DNA from: Sorangium cellulosum So0157-2
Lineage (GTDB): Bacteria; Myxococcota_A; Polyangia; Polyangiales; Polyangiaceae
NCBI RefSeq assembly: GCF_000418325.1
Contig: NC_021658.1
Span: forward strand, 4,637,501-4,701,500
DNA length: 64,000 nucleotides
Direction of reading: 5' to 3'
Numbering within the stretch: position 1 is the stretch's first letter; the number at the start of each line of letters is the position of its first letter. Made by a program: the position numbers and the translations under genes. Below, in pieces: positions 45,706-57,342 of the stretch. The notes beneath the pieces were generated by a model. It ran no database searches, was not told where the DNA came from, and saw only the letters and a program-made list of their open reading frames with translations.

Positions 45706-47403
45706 TCAGTTCAGCCCGCTCTGGATCTTCCCTGCCGCCCTCTCGATGAGCCTCTCCAGCTTCTCCTTGCTGCGCCGCTCCTGCTCCGCAGCCCGGCTCG
45801 CCCTCTGCTCCTCCGCGCGCGCCTTCAGCTCGGCCTCGCGCGCCTGCGCCTCGGCGGCGCGCGCCACCTGTTCGGCCCTCTGCGCCTCGTCCCGCGCTTG
45901 CTGCGCCTCCTCGGCCGCCGCGCGGGCCCGCTCGGCCTCGACCTCGGCCCTGCTCTTCTCCGCCTCGGCGCGCCTTTTCTCTGCCTCGGCGCGCCTTGTC
46001 TCTGCCTCCGCGCGCTGCTTCTGCTCCTCTACTTCCTTCAGGGCCGCGCGCGCCTCAGCCTGTCGCTGGAGCGCGATCTGCGTCTGCTCATCGGCGGCCC
46101 GGTACGCCGCCTCCGCGGCGCGCTTCTGCTGCCAAGCCCACAGCCCCAGCGCGCCGGCGCCCGCGGCGAGCATCACGGAGACCACCGCGACGACGACCAG
46201 CCTGCGCCGCTTCTTGCGCTCCTTGACGAGCTTCGCCTCCGCCTCCTCGCGCTCGCGCCGGAACTCGCGCTGCTGCTCCTCCTCGCGCTCGCGCTGCTGC
46301 CGCTGCTCGAATACCCGCCTCGCGAGCCAGTCGTGGCCGATCTCGAAGTAACGGCTGCCCTGGTGCTCCTCCGCATGGAGGATCGCGGCGCCCTCAAGCG
46401 CCTTCAGGATAGGCGAGAGCTCCTTCTCCGGAATCAGCCGCAACAGCTCCTTCTCCGTGCGCAGCGTCCGGCTCCCATCGGCCGTGACGAGGTGGTCCTC
46501 GAGAAGCCGCTGCGCCGAGCCTCTCAGCAGATCCAGCGTGTCGAGCGTCGTCTCGAGGTAGCCTCGCAGGATCGGCTCGGCCTCGATCTCGCCGTCCGAT
46601 GCGCCCTCGCCGCCCGCGCGCTGCTGGAACAACGCCCGACACACGACCTGCGCATATGCCGACTGCGCCTCTGCCTCCTCGGTCGCCGCCTGACCGGGCA
46701 CGCGCACCTGGAGCATCAGCGCGGTCATCTTTTCCAGCTCCCACGCCTGCGGCGGCTCGCCCGCCGCCGCCGCCTGGCACACCGCCGCGGAGAGCTCCGC
46801 GACCGTGAGCGGACCCACGCGGAAGCCGTGGTCCAGAAGCCGCCGGTGATCGCGCAGCCGATCGCGGAACCGCCCGAGGTAGTCCTCGCGCAGCGACAGC
46901 GCCACGCGCAGGTTGCGGAGCGGCAGCTCGACGAGCCGGTTCAGGCTGTCGAAGAACGCCTCGGATGCATCGACGCTCCGGCTCGCGTAGAGCAGCTGCT
47001 CGATCTGATCCAGGTAGAGCAGCATGATGCGCGACGACCTGCGCGCCGCGCGCTTCGCCGCCGCGAGCAACGCATCCTCCGCCGACAGGTCTGGCGGCGG
47101 CTCCCCCAGGCCGAGATCCCCGTATACGGCCTGCGCGAGCCAGCGCGTCGGCTCGTGATCCTCCGGCCAACCATCGACCCGCGCGACGGCGATGTCCTGA
47201 TCGTCGATGAGTGCCGGGATGACCGCCGCCTGCATCAGCGAGGACTTCCCCGCGCCCGAGGGGCCGTACACGGTGACGCAGCGGTTCGCGAGGAGGCTGC
47301 CCTGCAGGTGATAGGACATGTCCTCGCGCCCATAGAACCGCCCCCGGTCCGAGGCGCGGTACGGCTGCGGTCCGGGGAACGGGTTCTTGACGAGAGCGCT
47401 CAT
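45706..47403 (-). CDS. nSTAND1-type NTPase with membrane helix and long coiled coil (565 aa)
   Basis: The N-terminus NPFPGPQPYRASDRGRFYGRE is the hallmark of the novel STAND NTPase 1 group. Walker A is VYGPSGAGKSSLMQ and the Walker B/sensor region is IMLLYLDQIEQLL. A winged-helix-like segment (EKELSPILKALEGAAILH ... RYFEIGHDWLARRV) follows. After about residue 395 come a transmembrane helix (LVVVAVVSVMLAAGAGALGLW) and a 140-residue Ala/Glu/Arg coiled coil to the end. STAND NTPases are switch proteins that oligomerise on sensing a ligand. The ATG overlaps the CHAT stop (ATGA), so the protease and switch are made as a pair. Confidence 0.9.
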   Translation of the reverse strand: MSALVKNPFPGPQPYRASDRGRFYGREDMSYHLQGSLLANRCVTVYGPSGAGKSSLMQAAVIPALIDDQDIAVARVDGWPEDHEPTRWLAQAVYGDLGLGEPPPDLSAEDALLAAAKRAARRSSRIMLLYLDQIEQLLYASRSVDASEAFFDSLNRLVELPLRNLRVALSLREDYLGRFRDRLRDHRRLLDHGFRVGPLTVAELSAAVCQAAAAGEPPQAWELEKMTALMLQVRVPGQAATEEAEAQSAYAQVVCRALFQQRAGGEGASDGEIEAEPILRGYLETTLDTLDLLRGSAQRLLEDHLVTADGSRTLRTEKELLRLIPEKELSPILKALEGAAILHAEEHQGSRYFEIGHDWLARRVFEQRQQREREEEQQREFRREREEAEAKLVKERKKRRRLVVVAVVSVMLAAGAGALGLWAWQQKRAAEAAYRAADEQTQIALQRQAEARAALKEVEEQKQRAEAETRRAEAEKRRAEAEKSRAEVEAERARAAAEEAQQARDEAQRAEQVARAAEAQAREAELKARAEEQRASRAAEQERRSKEKLERLIERAAGKIQSGLN

Positions 47404-49412
47404 CGCGCCTCGCCCGGATCGATGTCGGCGAGCAGCGGCGCGAGCTGCGCCGGGTCCTCCGTGATCGCCGCGATGCGCGCCGCGCCGGGAAGCCCCGCGC
47501 CGCTGTCCCAGATCTCCACCTCGGCGGGCTCGGCGTCGGGCAGCAGGAGAACCAGGCTGTCCTTGGGCGCGGGGCGCTGGTCGTAGAGCCAGCGTAGGAA
47601 CATCCTGTGGCGCCAGTCGAGGATCGACAGCCCCAGGAAGAGCCCGGACTGGGTCCGGGGCTTCCCCAAGAGCTCTTGCATCCATGTGGGCGGCCGCAGG
47701 CCCTCGGCGCCGAGCAATCCGTGGATGTGATCGTCGTCGGTGAGGATGGGCGGCGAGAAGATGGGCCGCGCCTCGGCGGAGTAGCCCCCGTAAAGGCGGA
47801 GCACGACGATCTCGCTCTCGAGATCGAAGCGCTTCGGCAGGAGCGGCTCCATCTTCCACGAGGTCGCCCCCGCGGCGCGCTTGACGACGCGCGGCTTCCC
47901 GCTCGAGCCCACCATCGAGGGCTGGATCGCATACACCGTGCGCTGCGGGTGCGCCGCCGCGACCGCGCGCTCGAGGTGCGGTCTCCAGAGGAGCGTCACG
48001 TGGACGCCGGGGCGCACGAAGCGCGCGAGCGCCTCAATGAGCGGCGGGAGCTCGGCCGGCTGCGCCTGCGTGAGCGACTGCTGGAAGAGGGAGTGCAGGA
48101 CCTCCTGCCCGAACCGGAGCACGCAGCGCTGCGTCAGCGTGCTCAGCGACAGCCCCTCGACGCGCGTGTCGCCGTTCTCCTGCATGAAGCTCGTGATGTC
48201 CTTCCGGAGCGCGGCGCGGTCGTCGTCGAGGTCGCCGACGATCATCGTGAAGGCCCCCTCGAGCAGCCCCTGGAGCGCGGGCGCGAGCCGCTTCGATCCC
48301 CGCTTCGCGCCCGGCTTCGACACGCGCCGCCCCGCGAAGTTGAAGATCACCGAGTCCGACCCGCGCAGGTACAGCACCGGCGAGAACGCCTCCGCGCTCG
48401 TCGCGAGCAGCGTCCTCCTCGCCGCCGCCACCGCCGCGCCGATGTCCCCCGCCGTCCGGTCCGCGCCCGTGAGCGCGCGGTAGATCTCGGTCGAGCAGAC
48501 GCGCGCCACGTCCGCCTTCACCGGCCAGAGGTGCGCCACCACCGCGTCCGCGCCCGCCTTTCCCAGCACCTCGGCGGCGCTGCCGAACGCGCCGGTCTTG
48601 GCGCCCTCGCACGCCTCGAGCACCACGAGGCGCAGCTCTTCATAGAAGCTCGCGCTGAGCTCCCGCCCGAGCGCCTCGGCGGTGATCCAGACCTCCTCTC
48701 CCTCCTCGTCGTCGGCCATGCGCAGCATGGGCTTGCCCGAGGCGTCCACGCCGCCGTGGCCGAGGAAGTGGACGATATGCGGCGTCTTGCCCCGCCGCAG
48801 CCGATCGAAGAGGACCCGCGGGCTCACGTCCGGGCCGGCGATGGGATCCAGCCACTCGATCTCGCCCGACTCGATGGACGCGCCGAGCGCTGCTCTCAGC
48901 GCGGCGAGGGCCTGCTCATGGGCGCCGGGCGCGATGGCGAGCATGCGGACGGCGCCGCGGACCTCGCGCGGCTCCCAGGGCTCCGCGGAGTCGACGCCGC
49001 GGGCGAGCAGGAGCCGGGGATCGGTGCCCCAGAAGCCCTCGGACGTGCCCGGGCGGCAGAGCGCTTCCCAGGGGATGACCTGGAGCGCGCGCTCGCGGGC
49101 GAACAGGCGCACGAGCAGCCGGCTCTCCTTCGCCGCCTCGCCGAGGCGGACGAGGACGTCCCGCAGGTCGCCGTCGATGAGCTCTCCGTAGAGCCGCTGC
49201 GCGTCGCCGAGGGCGGCAGGGTCGAGCGGCTTACCGCCCCGGACCGCGCGCCCGACCTTGCTGGCGAACGCCTGGAGCGCGTCGAGGCCCTCCTCGGGAA
49301 GCAGCTCGCGCGCCGGGGGGCGCTCGCCACGGCTGCCGCGCGCGCTGACGCGCAGGCCTTGATCGCCGGCATCCAACTCGACTTCCAACCACATGGCGAT
49401 GATGCCCCCCAC
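47400..49412 (-). CDS. CHAT caspase-like protease paired with nSTAND (670 aa)
   Basis: The CHAT domain spans about residues 80-350. The dyad is His219 in HIVHFLGHGG and Cys268 in VVLEACEGAKTG, both present, so activity is expected. The C-terminal half (about 390-670) carries a second conserved block (VVLRLYGGYS, ILTDDDHIHGLL, GLFLGLSILDWRHRMFLRWL) that resembles the C-terminal part of SIR2-like STAND partners; this is tentative, and no NAD-binding catalytic motif is seen. The start is GTG 49412 or ATG 49394 (MWLEVEL). It has no membrane segment, whereas the CHAT at 2816 is anchored. First gene of the operon running to 42002. Confidence 0.87.
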   Translation of the reverse strand: MGGIIAMWLEVELDAGDQGLRVSARGSRGERPPARELLPEEGLDALQAFASKVGRAVRGGKPLDPAALGDAQRLYGELIDGDLRDVLVRLGEAAKESRLLVRLFARERALQVIPWEALCRPGTSEGFWGTDPRLLLARGVDSAEPWEPREVRGAVRMLAIAPGAHEQALAALRAALGASIESGEIEWLDPIAGPDVSPRVLFDRLRRGKTPHIVHFLGHGGVDASGKPMLRMADDEEGEEVWITAEALGRELSASFYEELRLVVLEACEGAKTGAFGSAAEVLGKAGADAVVAHLWPVKADVARVCSTEIYRALTGADRTAGDIGAAVAAARRTLLATSAEAFSPVLYLRGSDSVIFNFAGRRVSKPGAKRGSKRLAPALQGLLEGAFTMIVGDLDDDRAALRKDITSFMQENGDTRVEGLSLSTLTQRCVLRFGQEVLHSLFQQSLTQAQPAELPPLIEALARFVRPGVHVTLLWRPHLERAVAAAHPQRTVYAIQPSMVGSSGKPRVVKRAAGATSWKMEPLLPKRFDLESEIVVLRLYGGYSAEARPIFSPPILTDDDHIHGLLGAEGLRPPTWMQELLGKPRTQSGLFLGLSILDWRHRMFLRWLYDQRPAPKDSLVLLLPDAEPAEVEIWDSGAGLPGAARIAAITEDPAQLAPLLADIDPGEAR

Positions 49413-49826
49413 ACCCGCTCACCGCGCGATGCGCCGGATTGCTTCCGAGGCGAACGCTCACGACGTCGCGATCCTGGCATCGCGGAGGAGCGCTGCGCCT
49501 CCCGGCTGCGGCGGCGCCGAGCTCCGAGGGGACCAGGACGGCGGTGTGCCCTGCCGCTGTCCTCGCATGCATCTCCTGAGCGTCACGGTTTGTAGGTCAG
49601 GAGACCGCACGGCTCTCGCCGCTGTCAAGCCGCCCGGGGGCGCGCGACGGACCGGGGGCGCGTTCCAGGGCGCCGCCCGCGGAAAACCGCGCAGATCGAG
49701 GGGAGGGGAATCGACCTACTGTGGGGAAGCTGGTGGGATTGGAGCGCTCACCGGGCTCTCAGCGCTCCTGGAGCGCTCACGCGGCGCTCGGCGCTCTCTC
49801 TGCGAGCGCCCGCGCCGGCGCGGCCG
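49413..49826. other. Intergenic region with GCGCTC-rich stretch
   Basis: No gene supported. At 49740-49800 the motif GGAGCGCTCAC / GCGCTC recurs five to six times; AGCGCT is palindromic, so it may be a protein-binding cluster for the CHAT operon promoter, which must lie here. Confidence 0.4.
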
Positions 49827-50150
49827 TCACTGTGCGACCGCGCCCTCGCGGCGATTCGCCACACGCGCCAGCGCCTTCGACCCGGCCCTCGCGCCGGCGG
49901 GGCGCGCCGCGGCCTCCGGCGAGCCCGGCTCCGCATCCGCCCCCTTCTCGCCCTTCTCGTCCTCCGCATCCGCGGAGTCGGCGCCGGCCTCGGTCGCGTC
50001 GTGCGGCGGCAGCACGGCCTTCGCGGTCGACACGAGCAGCACGCTTGTCAACCCCACGACGCTCGCCGATCCGGCGACGAACACCGCGATATGCATCATG
50101 GTGCGCTGGAGGAGGCTGCCTTCATTCAACTTCCGGAGGATCTTCAACAT
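49827..50150 (-). CDS. Small single-pass membrane protein (107 aa)
   Basis: Residues 1-16 are cytoplasmic (MLKILRKLNEGSLLQ). One hydrophobic helix follows at about 19-42 (MHIAVFVAGSASVVGLTSVLLV), then an acidic/Ala/Gly tail (ATEAGADSADAEDEKGEKGADA). AGGTAG lies before the ATG. The family is not recognised. It is upstream of the CHAT operon but 415 bases away, so a link is uncertain. Confidence 0.62.
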   Translation of the reverse strand: MLKILRKLNEGSLLQRTMMHIAVFVAGSASVVGLTSVLLVSTAKAVLPPHDATEAGADSADAEDEKGEKGADAEPGSPEAAARPAGARAGSKALARVANRREGAVAQ

Positions 50151-50536
50151 GGTGCTACCTGCCTCGTTCGCGAGCGCCCGCCCGCCGCCAGCGCCTTTGC
50201 TGCCTGTAAATGCGAGCCCCGTGCCACCAGCCCTCCGGCGGATCCACCGCAGGGATCACAGGGCTTCTGGTGCTGCTCTGCCAAAGTGGACACGTCGGCG
50301 ACCTGTACACTGGCGCATCCTGCCAAAATGACAATCCGTTTTACCGACGCGCCGCGACCGCGGTGTGCTTGGCGGTCGTTTCGCGTCGTGGTGCACGGAA
50401 TACGGCGCACGCCCGACGGAGTTGTCGCGCGTTTCGTGCTGTCGGCGCGTCTCCCGATCTGTCGGCCTGGCCGTCCTCGACAGGATGTCCGCGCTTCGTC
50501 GGGAGAGGCCTCTCCGCGCGGCTTCAACGGGGGTTA

Positions 50537-50990
50537 TGCGCGTCTTCCGCGCGTCTTCCGCGCGTCTTCCGCGCGTCTTCCGCGCGTCTTCCGCGCGTCT
50601 CCGCGCGTCTCCGCGCGTCTCCGCGCGTCTCCGCGCGTCTCCGCGCGTCTCCGCGCGTCTCCGCGCGTCTCCGCGCGTCTCCGCGCGTCTCCGCGCGTCT
50701 CCGCGCGTCTCCGCGCGTCTCCGCGCGTCTCCGCGCGTCTCCGCGCGTCTCCGCGCGTCTCCGCGCGTCTCCGCGCGTCTCCGCGCGTCTCCGCGCGTCT
50801 CCGCGCGTCTCCGCGCGTCTCCGCGCGTCTCCGCGCGTCTCCGCGCGTCTCCGCGCGTCTCCGCGCGTCTCCGCGCGTCTCCGCGCGTCTCCGCGCGTCT
50901 CCGCGCGTCTCCGCGCGTCTCCGCGCGTCTCCGCGTCTTCCGCGCGTCTTCCGCGCGTCTCCGCGCGTCTCCGCGCGTCTCCGCGCGCCT
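50537..50990. repeat. Minisatellite of ~43 units of CCGCGCGTCT (10 bp) with 11-bp variants
   Basis: Thirty-four consecutive perfect 10-bp units occupy about 50591-50930. They are flanked by 11-bp variants (CGCGCGTCTTC) on the left and a short mixed set on the right. Ten is not a multiple of three, so all frames stay open and repeat every 10 residues, but I see no start or ribosome site for a real protein. The last unit supplies the TAG stop of the uracil-DNA glycosylase gene. 50151-50536 is otherwise empty. Confidence 0.95.
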
Positions 50991-51693
50991 ACGGCGGCTC
51001 GTCGGACGCCGCGGCGGCAGCGGGCGCCGCGCCCGCGAACGCGCGCGCGGCCTCGGGGTGCTCCGCGATGAGGCGGAGCGCGCGGCCGAGGAGCGAGATC
51101 CCCGGCTCGGTCTTGTGCCAGGTCGACGCGCCGCTCGGGTGCGGCAGGCAGATGACGTCGGCCTCGACGCCGTGAAAGCGCGCCCGCCGCGCCTCGCCGA
51201 TCACGCCCGCGAGCGGCCCTCGGTGGCCGAGCACCTGCTCCACCGCCAGGGTGCCCACCGGCAGGATCAGCCTCGGCTCCAGGATCCCCACCTCGCGCGC
51301 AAGGTGCGTCCGGCAGCGCAGGATCTCCTCGGGATCGGGCCTCCGATCGCCGCCGCCCTTCGCCTTGCCGGGGAAGCAGCGCGCGACGGCCGACATGTAG
51401 ACGCGCCGCCGGAGCTCGTCCTCGGGCACGCCGAGCGCCGCCTCGAACCAGCGGAACAGGGTGCGGCCCGCCGTCCACGCGAACGGGCGGCCCAGGCTGC
51501 CCTCGCGCGGGCCGGGCGCCTGGCCGATGAGCAAAATCCGGCTCGGGACGGGCGGGCCGTGGACCACCGGGCCGATCATCTTCGGGCACGCGCGGCACGC
51601 CTCGAGCTCGCGGTGCAGCGCGGCGAGCCGCTCCTCGGCGGCGGGCCGCTCCTCCGCGCTCAGGACGGGAAGACGGAGCGCGGGGCGCCTCAT
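50989..51693 (-). CDS. Fe-S uracil-DNA glycosylase, family 4/5 type (234 aa)
   Basis: Removes uracil from DNA. The four cluster cysteines fit the family: C33-x2-C36 (EACRACPKM), then a pair 20 residues apart (ARCFPGK ... ILRCRTHL). The active-site loop is ILLIGQAPGPREGSLGRPF and the C-terminal motif CLPHPSGAS. ATG 51693 overlaps the stop of the rhomboid gene (ATGA). The C-terminus (AAPAAAAASDEPP) ends inside the last unit of the 10-bp array, so the original tail may have been lost or replaced. Confidence 0.9.
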   Translation of the reverse strand: MRRPALRLPVLSAEERPAAEERLAALHRELEACRACPKMIGPVVHGPPVPSRILLIGQAPGPREGSLGRPFAWTAGRTLFRWFEAALGVPEDELRRRVYMSAVARCFPGKAKGGGDRRPDPEEILRCRTHLAREVGILEPRLILPVGTLAVEQVLGHRGPLAGVIGEARRARFHGVEADVICLPHPSGASTWHKTEPGISLLGRALRLIAEHPEAARAFAGAAPAAAAASDEPP

Positions 51694-52313
51694 CGCGTCG
51701 ACATCGAGCGCCCCGCGGCGCCGGCGGCCTGCGCGCGCAGGCGGCCGCCGAGGAGGCGCGCGGCGAGGACGCCGCCGAGGAAGCCGAAGAGATGGCCCTC
51801 CCAGGAGATGCCCACCCGCGTCGGGAGCACGCCCCAGATCATCCCGCCGTAGACGAAGCCGACCACCAGCGAGAGCGCGATCGAGAGGAGGCTCCGCTCG
51901 AACCAGCCGCGGAGGAGCAGGAAGCCGAAATACCCGAAGATGACGCCGCTCGCGCCGATGTGCACCGAGCTGCTCGATCCGATGAGCCAGACGCCGAGGC
52001 CGCCCACGAGCGCCGAGAGGAGCGTCACGAGGGCGAGGTCGCTCTTCTTGCGGAGCAGGATCAGCCAGCCGAGCGCGACGAAGGGGACCGTGTTCGCGAT
52101 GAGGTGCGCGAACCCGCCGTGCAGCCACGGCGCGAGCGCGATGCCGACGAGGCCCGGGATCGTCCGAGGACGGATTCCCAGGGCATCGAGCGATCCGCGG
52201 AACACCGCGACATCGAGGATCTCGATCGCCCAGAGGAGCGCGACGACGCCTCCGAGCAGCGCCGAATGCAGCTTGAGCTCACGGGTGATCGCCCTGGTTT
52301 CGCTGGTGCTCAT
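51690..52313 (-). CDS. Rhomboid-family intramembrane serine protease (207 aa)
   Basis: Six hydrophobic segments are visible. The active site shows HGGFAHLIANT in the second helix, the nucleophile in SSVHIGASGVIFGYFGF, and the His in SWEGHLFGFLGG. All are present, so activity is expected. The substrate is unknown. It precedes and is coupled to the uracil-DNA glycosylase gene. GAGGACAGG lies before the ATG. Confidence 0.9.
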   Translation of the reverse strand: MSTSETRAITRELKLHSALLGGVVALLWAIEILDVAVFRGSLDALGIRPRTIPGLVGIALAPWLHGGFAHLIANTVPFVALGWLILLRKKSDLALVTLLSALVGGLGVWLIGSSSSVHIGASGVIFGYFGFLLLRGWFERSLLSIALSLVVGFVYGGMIWGVLPTRVGISWEGHLFGFLGGVLAARLLGGRLRAQAAGAAGRSMSTR

Positions 52314-52369
52314 CCTGTCCTCGCCGGCCCGCCGAGAGGGGCCCCGACGCTTCGAGCGTAGTACCTCGC

Positions 52370-52540
52370 GTCAGAAGTCCCGCCAGGGATCTGCCTCGCG
52401 GGCGAAGCAGAATTTCAACGCAAAGGCGCAAAGACGCAAAAATACCTAATATTGTTCTCTTTTTTGCGCCTTTGCGCCTTTGCGCCTTTGCGTTGAACTC
52501 TCTCTCCGGATCCCTGGCCGGACTCCTGGTGGGCGGACCC
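52370..52540. repeat. Palindromic MITE-like element, copy 2
   Basis: Same element as 29171-29338 in reverse orientation, homologous across the full length (GTCAGAAGTCCCGCCAGGGATCT ... GGACTCCTGGTGGGCGGACC), core palindrome TTCAACGCAAAGGCGCAAAG / TTTGCGCCTTTGCGTTGAAC. It occupies most of the gap between the rhomboid and M14 peptidase genes. Confidence 0.9.
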
Positions 52541-52647
52541 AGGGCGTACAACAGCCACGCGCGCGCTCTCTTCCCGCTTCCCACAACGCGCGCCCCCGGT
52601 GCCGATAGCTGTCCCGTCCGGCGAGCGGCGCGGTAGAGATCGGGCTC

Positions 52648-54147
52648 ATGCTGCTCACCCGCGCTGAAGCCACCGGATTTCGCGAGACATCCCTCCACGC
52701 CGACGTAATGCGGTTCGTCCGCGCGCTGGAGGCCCGCGACGACCCGCGCCTCGCCGTGACGACCTTCGGGACCAGCCCGGGCGGACGGGAGCTGCCGCTG
52801 CTCGTGCTGTCGAAGGACGGCGTGCGCTCGCCGGCCGAGGCGCGCCGCGCCGGGCGCCCGGTGGTGCTGATGCTCGACGGGATCCATCCGGGCGAGGTGG
52901 AGGGCAAGGAGGCCAGCCTCGCGCTCGTCCGCGACCTGCTCGACGGCCGGCACCCCGACTGGCTCGACACGCTCGTGCTCCTCGTCGTGCCGCTGTTCAA
53001 CCCGGACGGCAACGACGCGCTCGACCCGCAGAACCGCCGCCTCGACCTGAAGAAGCTCACCGGCCAGCCCGGCCCCGTCGTCGGCACCCGGACGCAGAGC
53101 CAGGGCATCAACCTGAACCGCGACTACCTCCGCCAGGCCGCGCCCGAGATGCGCCTGCTCCAGGAGCGCGTGTGCATCCCGTGGGCGCCCGATCTCACCA
53201 TCGACAACCACGCGACCAACGGCTCGGTGCACCGGTTCCACATGACCGTCGACGTGCCGCACACCGCCGAGTCGGGCCGCGCCGAGCCGATCGCGATGGT
53301 GCGCGACCGCCTCGTCCCCGAGGTGATGGCCGCGGTGCGCAAGCGCGGCTTCGAGAGCGGCTGGTATGGCAACTTCGTCGAGGACGAGCGCGCGCTCGAC
53401 GCGGGCGGCGACGCGGATCCGGCGGCGCCCGTCGGGCTCGGCTGGATGACGTACCCGCACCACCCGCGGTTCGGCTCGAACTACCGCGGGCTCACGGGCC
53501 GGCTCGACCTGCTGCTCGAGTGCTACAGCTACCTCTCGTTCGAGGAGCGGGTCCACACCGCGTCGGCGTGGCAGATCGAGACCCTCTCCTGGGCCGCCGC
53601 CCACGCGGACGCCATCCGCGAGGTCGTGGCCTCGAGCGCCCGGCCGCCGGATCGCGTCGCGGTCCGCTATCGCCTCGAGCCGACCGCGACCCCGATCGAC
53701 GTCCTCACGCGCAGCCCGCGGGCGTTCGACGGCGAGCCGGTCACCGTGCGGATCCCGCACCTCGCGCGGTTCGTCGGGACCACCGTGGTCGATCGGCCGC
53801 GGGCCTACCTCGTGCCGCCGGCGATCGCCGAGGCGCTGCGCCGGCACGGGCTCCGCGTCGCGCCGGCCGAGGGCGTGCACGACGTCGAGGTCGCCCGGGT
53901 GGCGTCGCTCGGCGCCGAGCACGGCCGCGCGATCCTCGAGGCGGCCCAGGTCGGCGAGGTGGCCGTCGAGTGGCGGGCGGAGGCCCGGCGCGCCCCGGAG
54001 GGGTGGTCGCGGATCGACACCGAGCAGCCGCTCGGCGCGATCGCTGTGTACCTGTGCGAGCCCGAGAGCGACGATGGGGCGGCCGAGAACGGCCTCGTGG
54101 CGGCGCCCGCCGTCGGGGACGAGCACCCGGCGTGGCGGGTCCGGTGA
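52648..54147 (+). CDS. M14-family zinc carboxypeptidase, cytoplasmic (499 aa)
   Basis: Zinc ligands are seen in LDGIHPGEVEGKE (HxxE) and in TIDNHATNG (third His). NLNRDYLRQ is the typical substrate-binding Asn-Arg segment. There is no signal peptide, so it acts inside the cell or is exported otherwise. The C-terminal ~150 residues are an extra domain (FDGEPVTVRIPHLARFVGTTV). Members of this subgroup cleave C-terminal residues from peptides. It precedes the methylmalonyl-CoA genes by 100 bases but is not functionally linked in an obvious way. Confidence 0.87.
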   Translation: MLLTRAEATGFRETSLHADVMRFVRALEARDDPRLAVTTFGTSPGGRELPLLVLSKDGVRSPAEARRAGRPVVLMLDGIHPGEVEGKEASLALVRDLLDGRHPDWLDTLVLLVVPLFNPDGNDALDPQNRRLDLKKLTGQPGPVVGTRTQSQGINLNRDYLRQAAPEMRLLQERVCIPWAPDLTIDNHATNGSVHRFHMTVDVPHTAESGRAEPIAMVRDRLVPEVMAAVRKRGFESGWYGNFVEDERALDAGGDADPAAPVGLGWMTYPHHPRFGSNYRGLTGRLDLLLECYSYLSFEERVHTASAWQIETLSWAAAHADAIREVVASSARPPDRVAVRYRLEPTATPIDVLTRSPRAFDGEPVTVRIPHLARFVGTTVVDRPRAYLVPPAIAEALRRHGLRVAPAEGVHDVEVARVASLGAEHGRAILEAAQVGEVAVEWRAEARRAPEGWSRIDTEQPLGAIAVYLCEPESDDGAAENGLVAAPAVGDEHPAWRVR

Positions 54148-54247
54148 GCCTGGAGCTTCACATTTCTCCCGCGTTCTGCTTTTCACGGGGGGCGATCGCC
54201 CCACATCCTCGCCGCTCGATGCCGCTCGCTGACCTGGAGGAGGGCGC

Positions 54248-54692
54248 ATGAAGGACCAGATCCCCGGCTTTCTGTTCATCGACCACGTCGCCATGGCCGT
54301 GCCCGCCGGGCAGCTCGACGCGCAGGTGCAGGCCTACGAGCTGCTCGGCTTCCGCGAGGTGCACCGGGAGGAGGTCCGGGGCACGGATCAGGTCCGCGAG
54401 GTGATGCTCCGCGTCGGCGACAGCGACAATCACATCCAGCTCCTCGAGCCGCTCTCCGCCGAGTCGCCCGTCCAGAAGCTCATCGACAAGAACGGCGGCC
54501 GCGGCGGCTTCGCCCACGTCGCCTACCGCGTCAGCGACGTCCAGGTGGCCTTCGATGAGCTCAAGGCGCGGGGCTTCCGCATCATCGACGTGGCGCCCCG
54601 GCCCGGCTCCCGGGGCACGACGATCTTCTTCATGCACCCGAAGTCGCGCGACGACGCGCCGTTCGGCCACCTCATCGAGGTCGTGGAGGCCC

Positions 54693-54700
<8 letters not shown>
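54248..54700 (+). CDS. mce: Methylmalonyl-CoA epimerase (150 aa)
   Basis: A glyoxalase/VOC-fold enzyme that interconverts (2S)- and (2R)-methylmalonyl-CoA. Visible are FIDHVAMAVPAGQLDAQVQA, HIQLLEPLSAESPVQK, GFAHVAYRVSDV and HLIEVVEA, with the metal ligands His14-like, Gln and Glu in the expected places. GGAGG precedes the ATG. It overlaps the mutase gene by 8 bases. Together with mutase and MeaB it converts propionate-derived methylmalonyl-CoA to succinyl-CoA, or supplies methylmalonyl units to polyketide synthesis. Confidence 0.92.
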
Positions 54701-57341
<2,641 letters not shown>

Positions 57342-57342
57342 G

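Noticed and set aside
50537..50990. CRISPR array
   Set aside because: The units are 10-11 bp with no spacers and no cas genes nearby.
50534..51598. Proteins made of RASPRVSARL or RRAETRGDA repeats across the 10-bp array
   Set aside because: A 10-bp period leaves every frame open automatically; no start, ribosome site or conserved flank supports translation.
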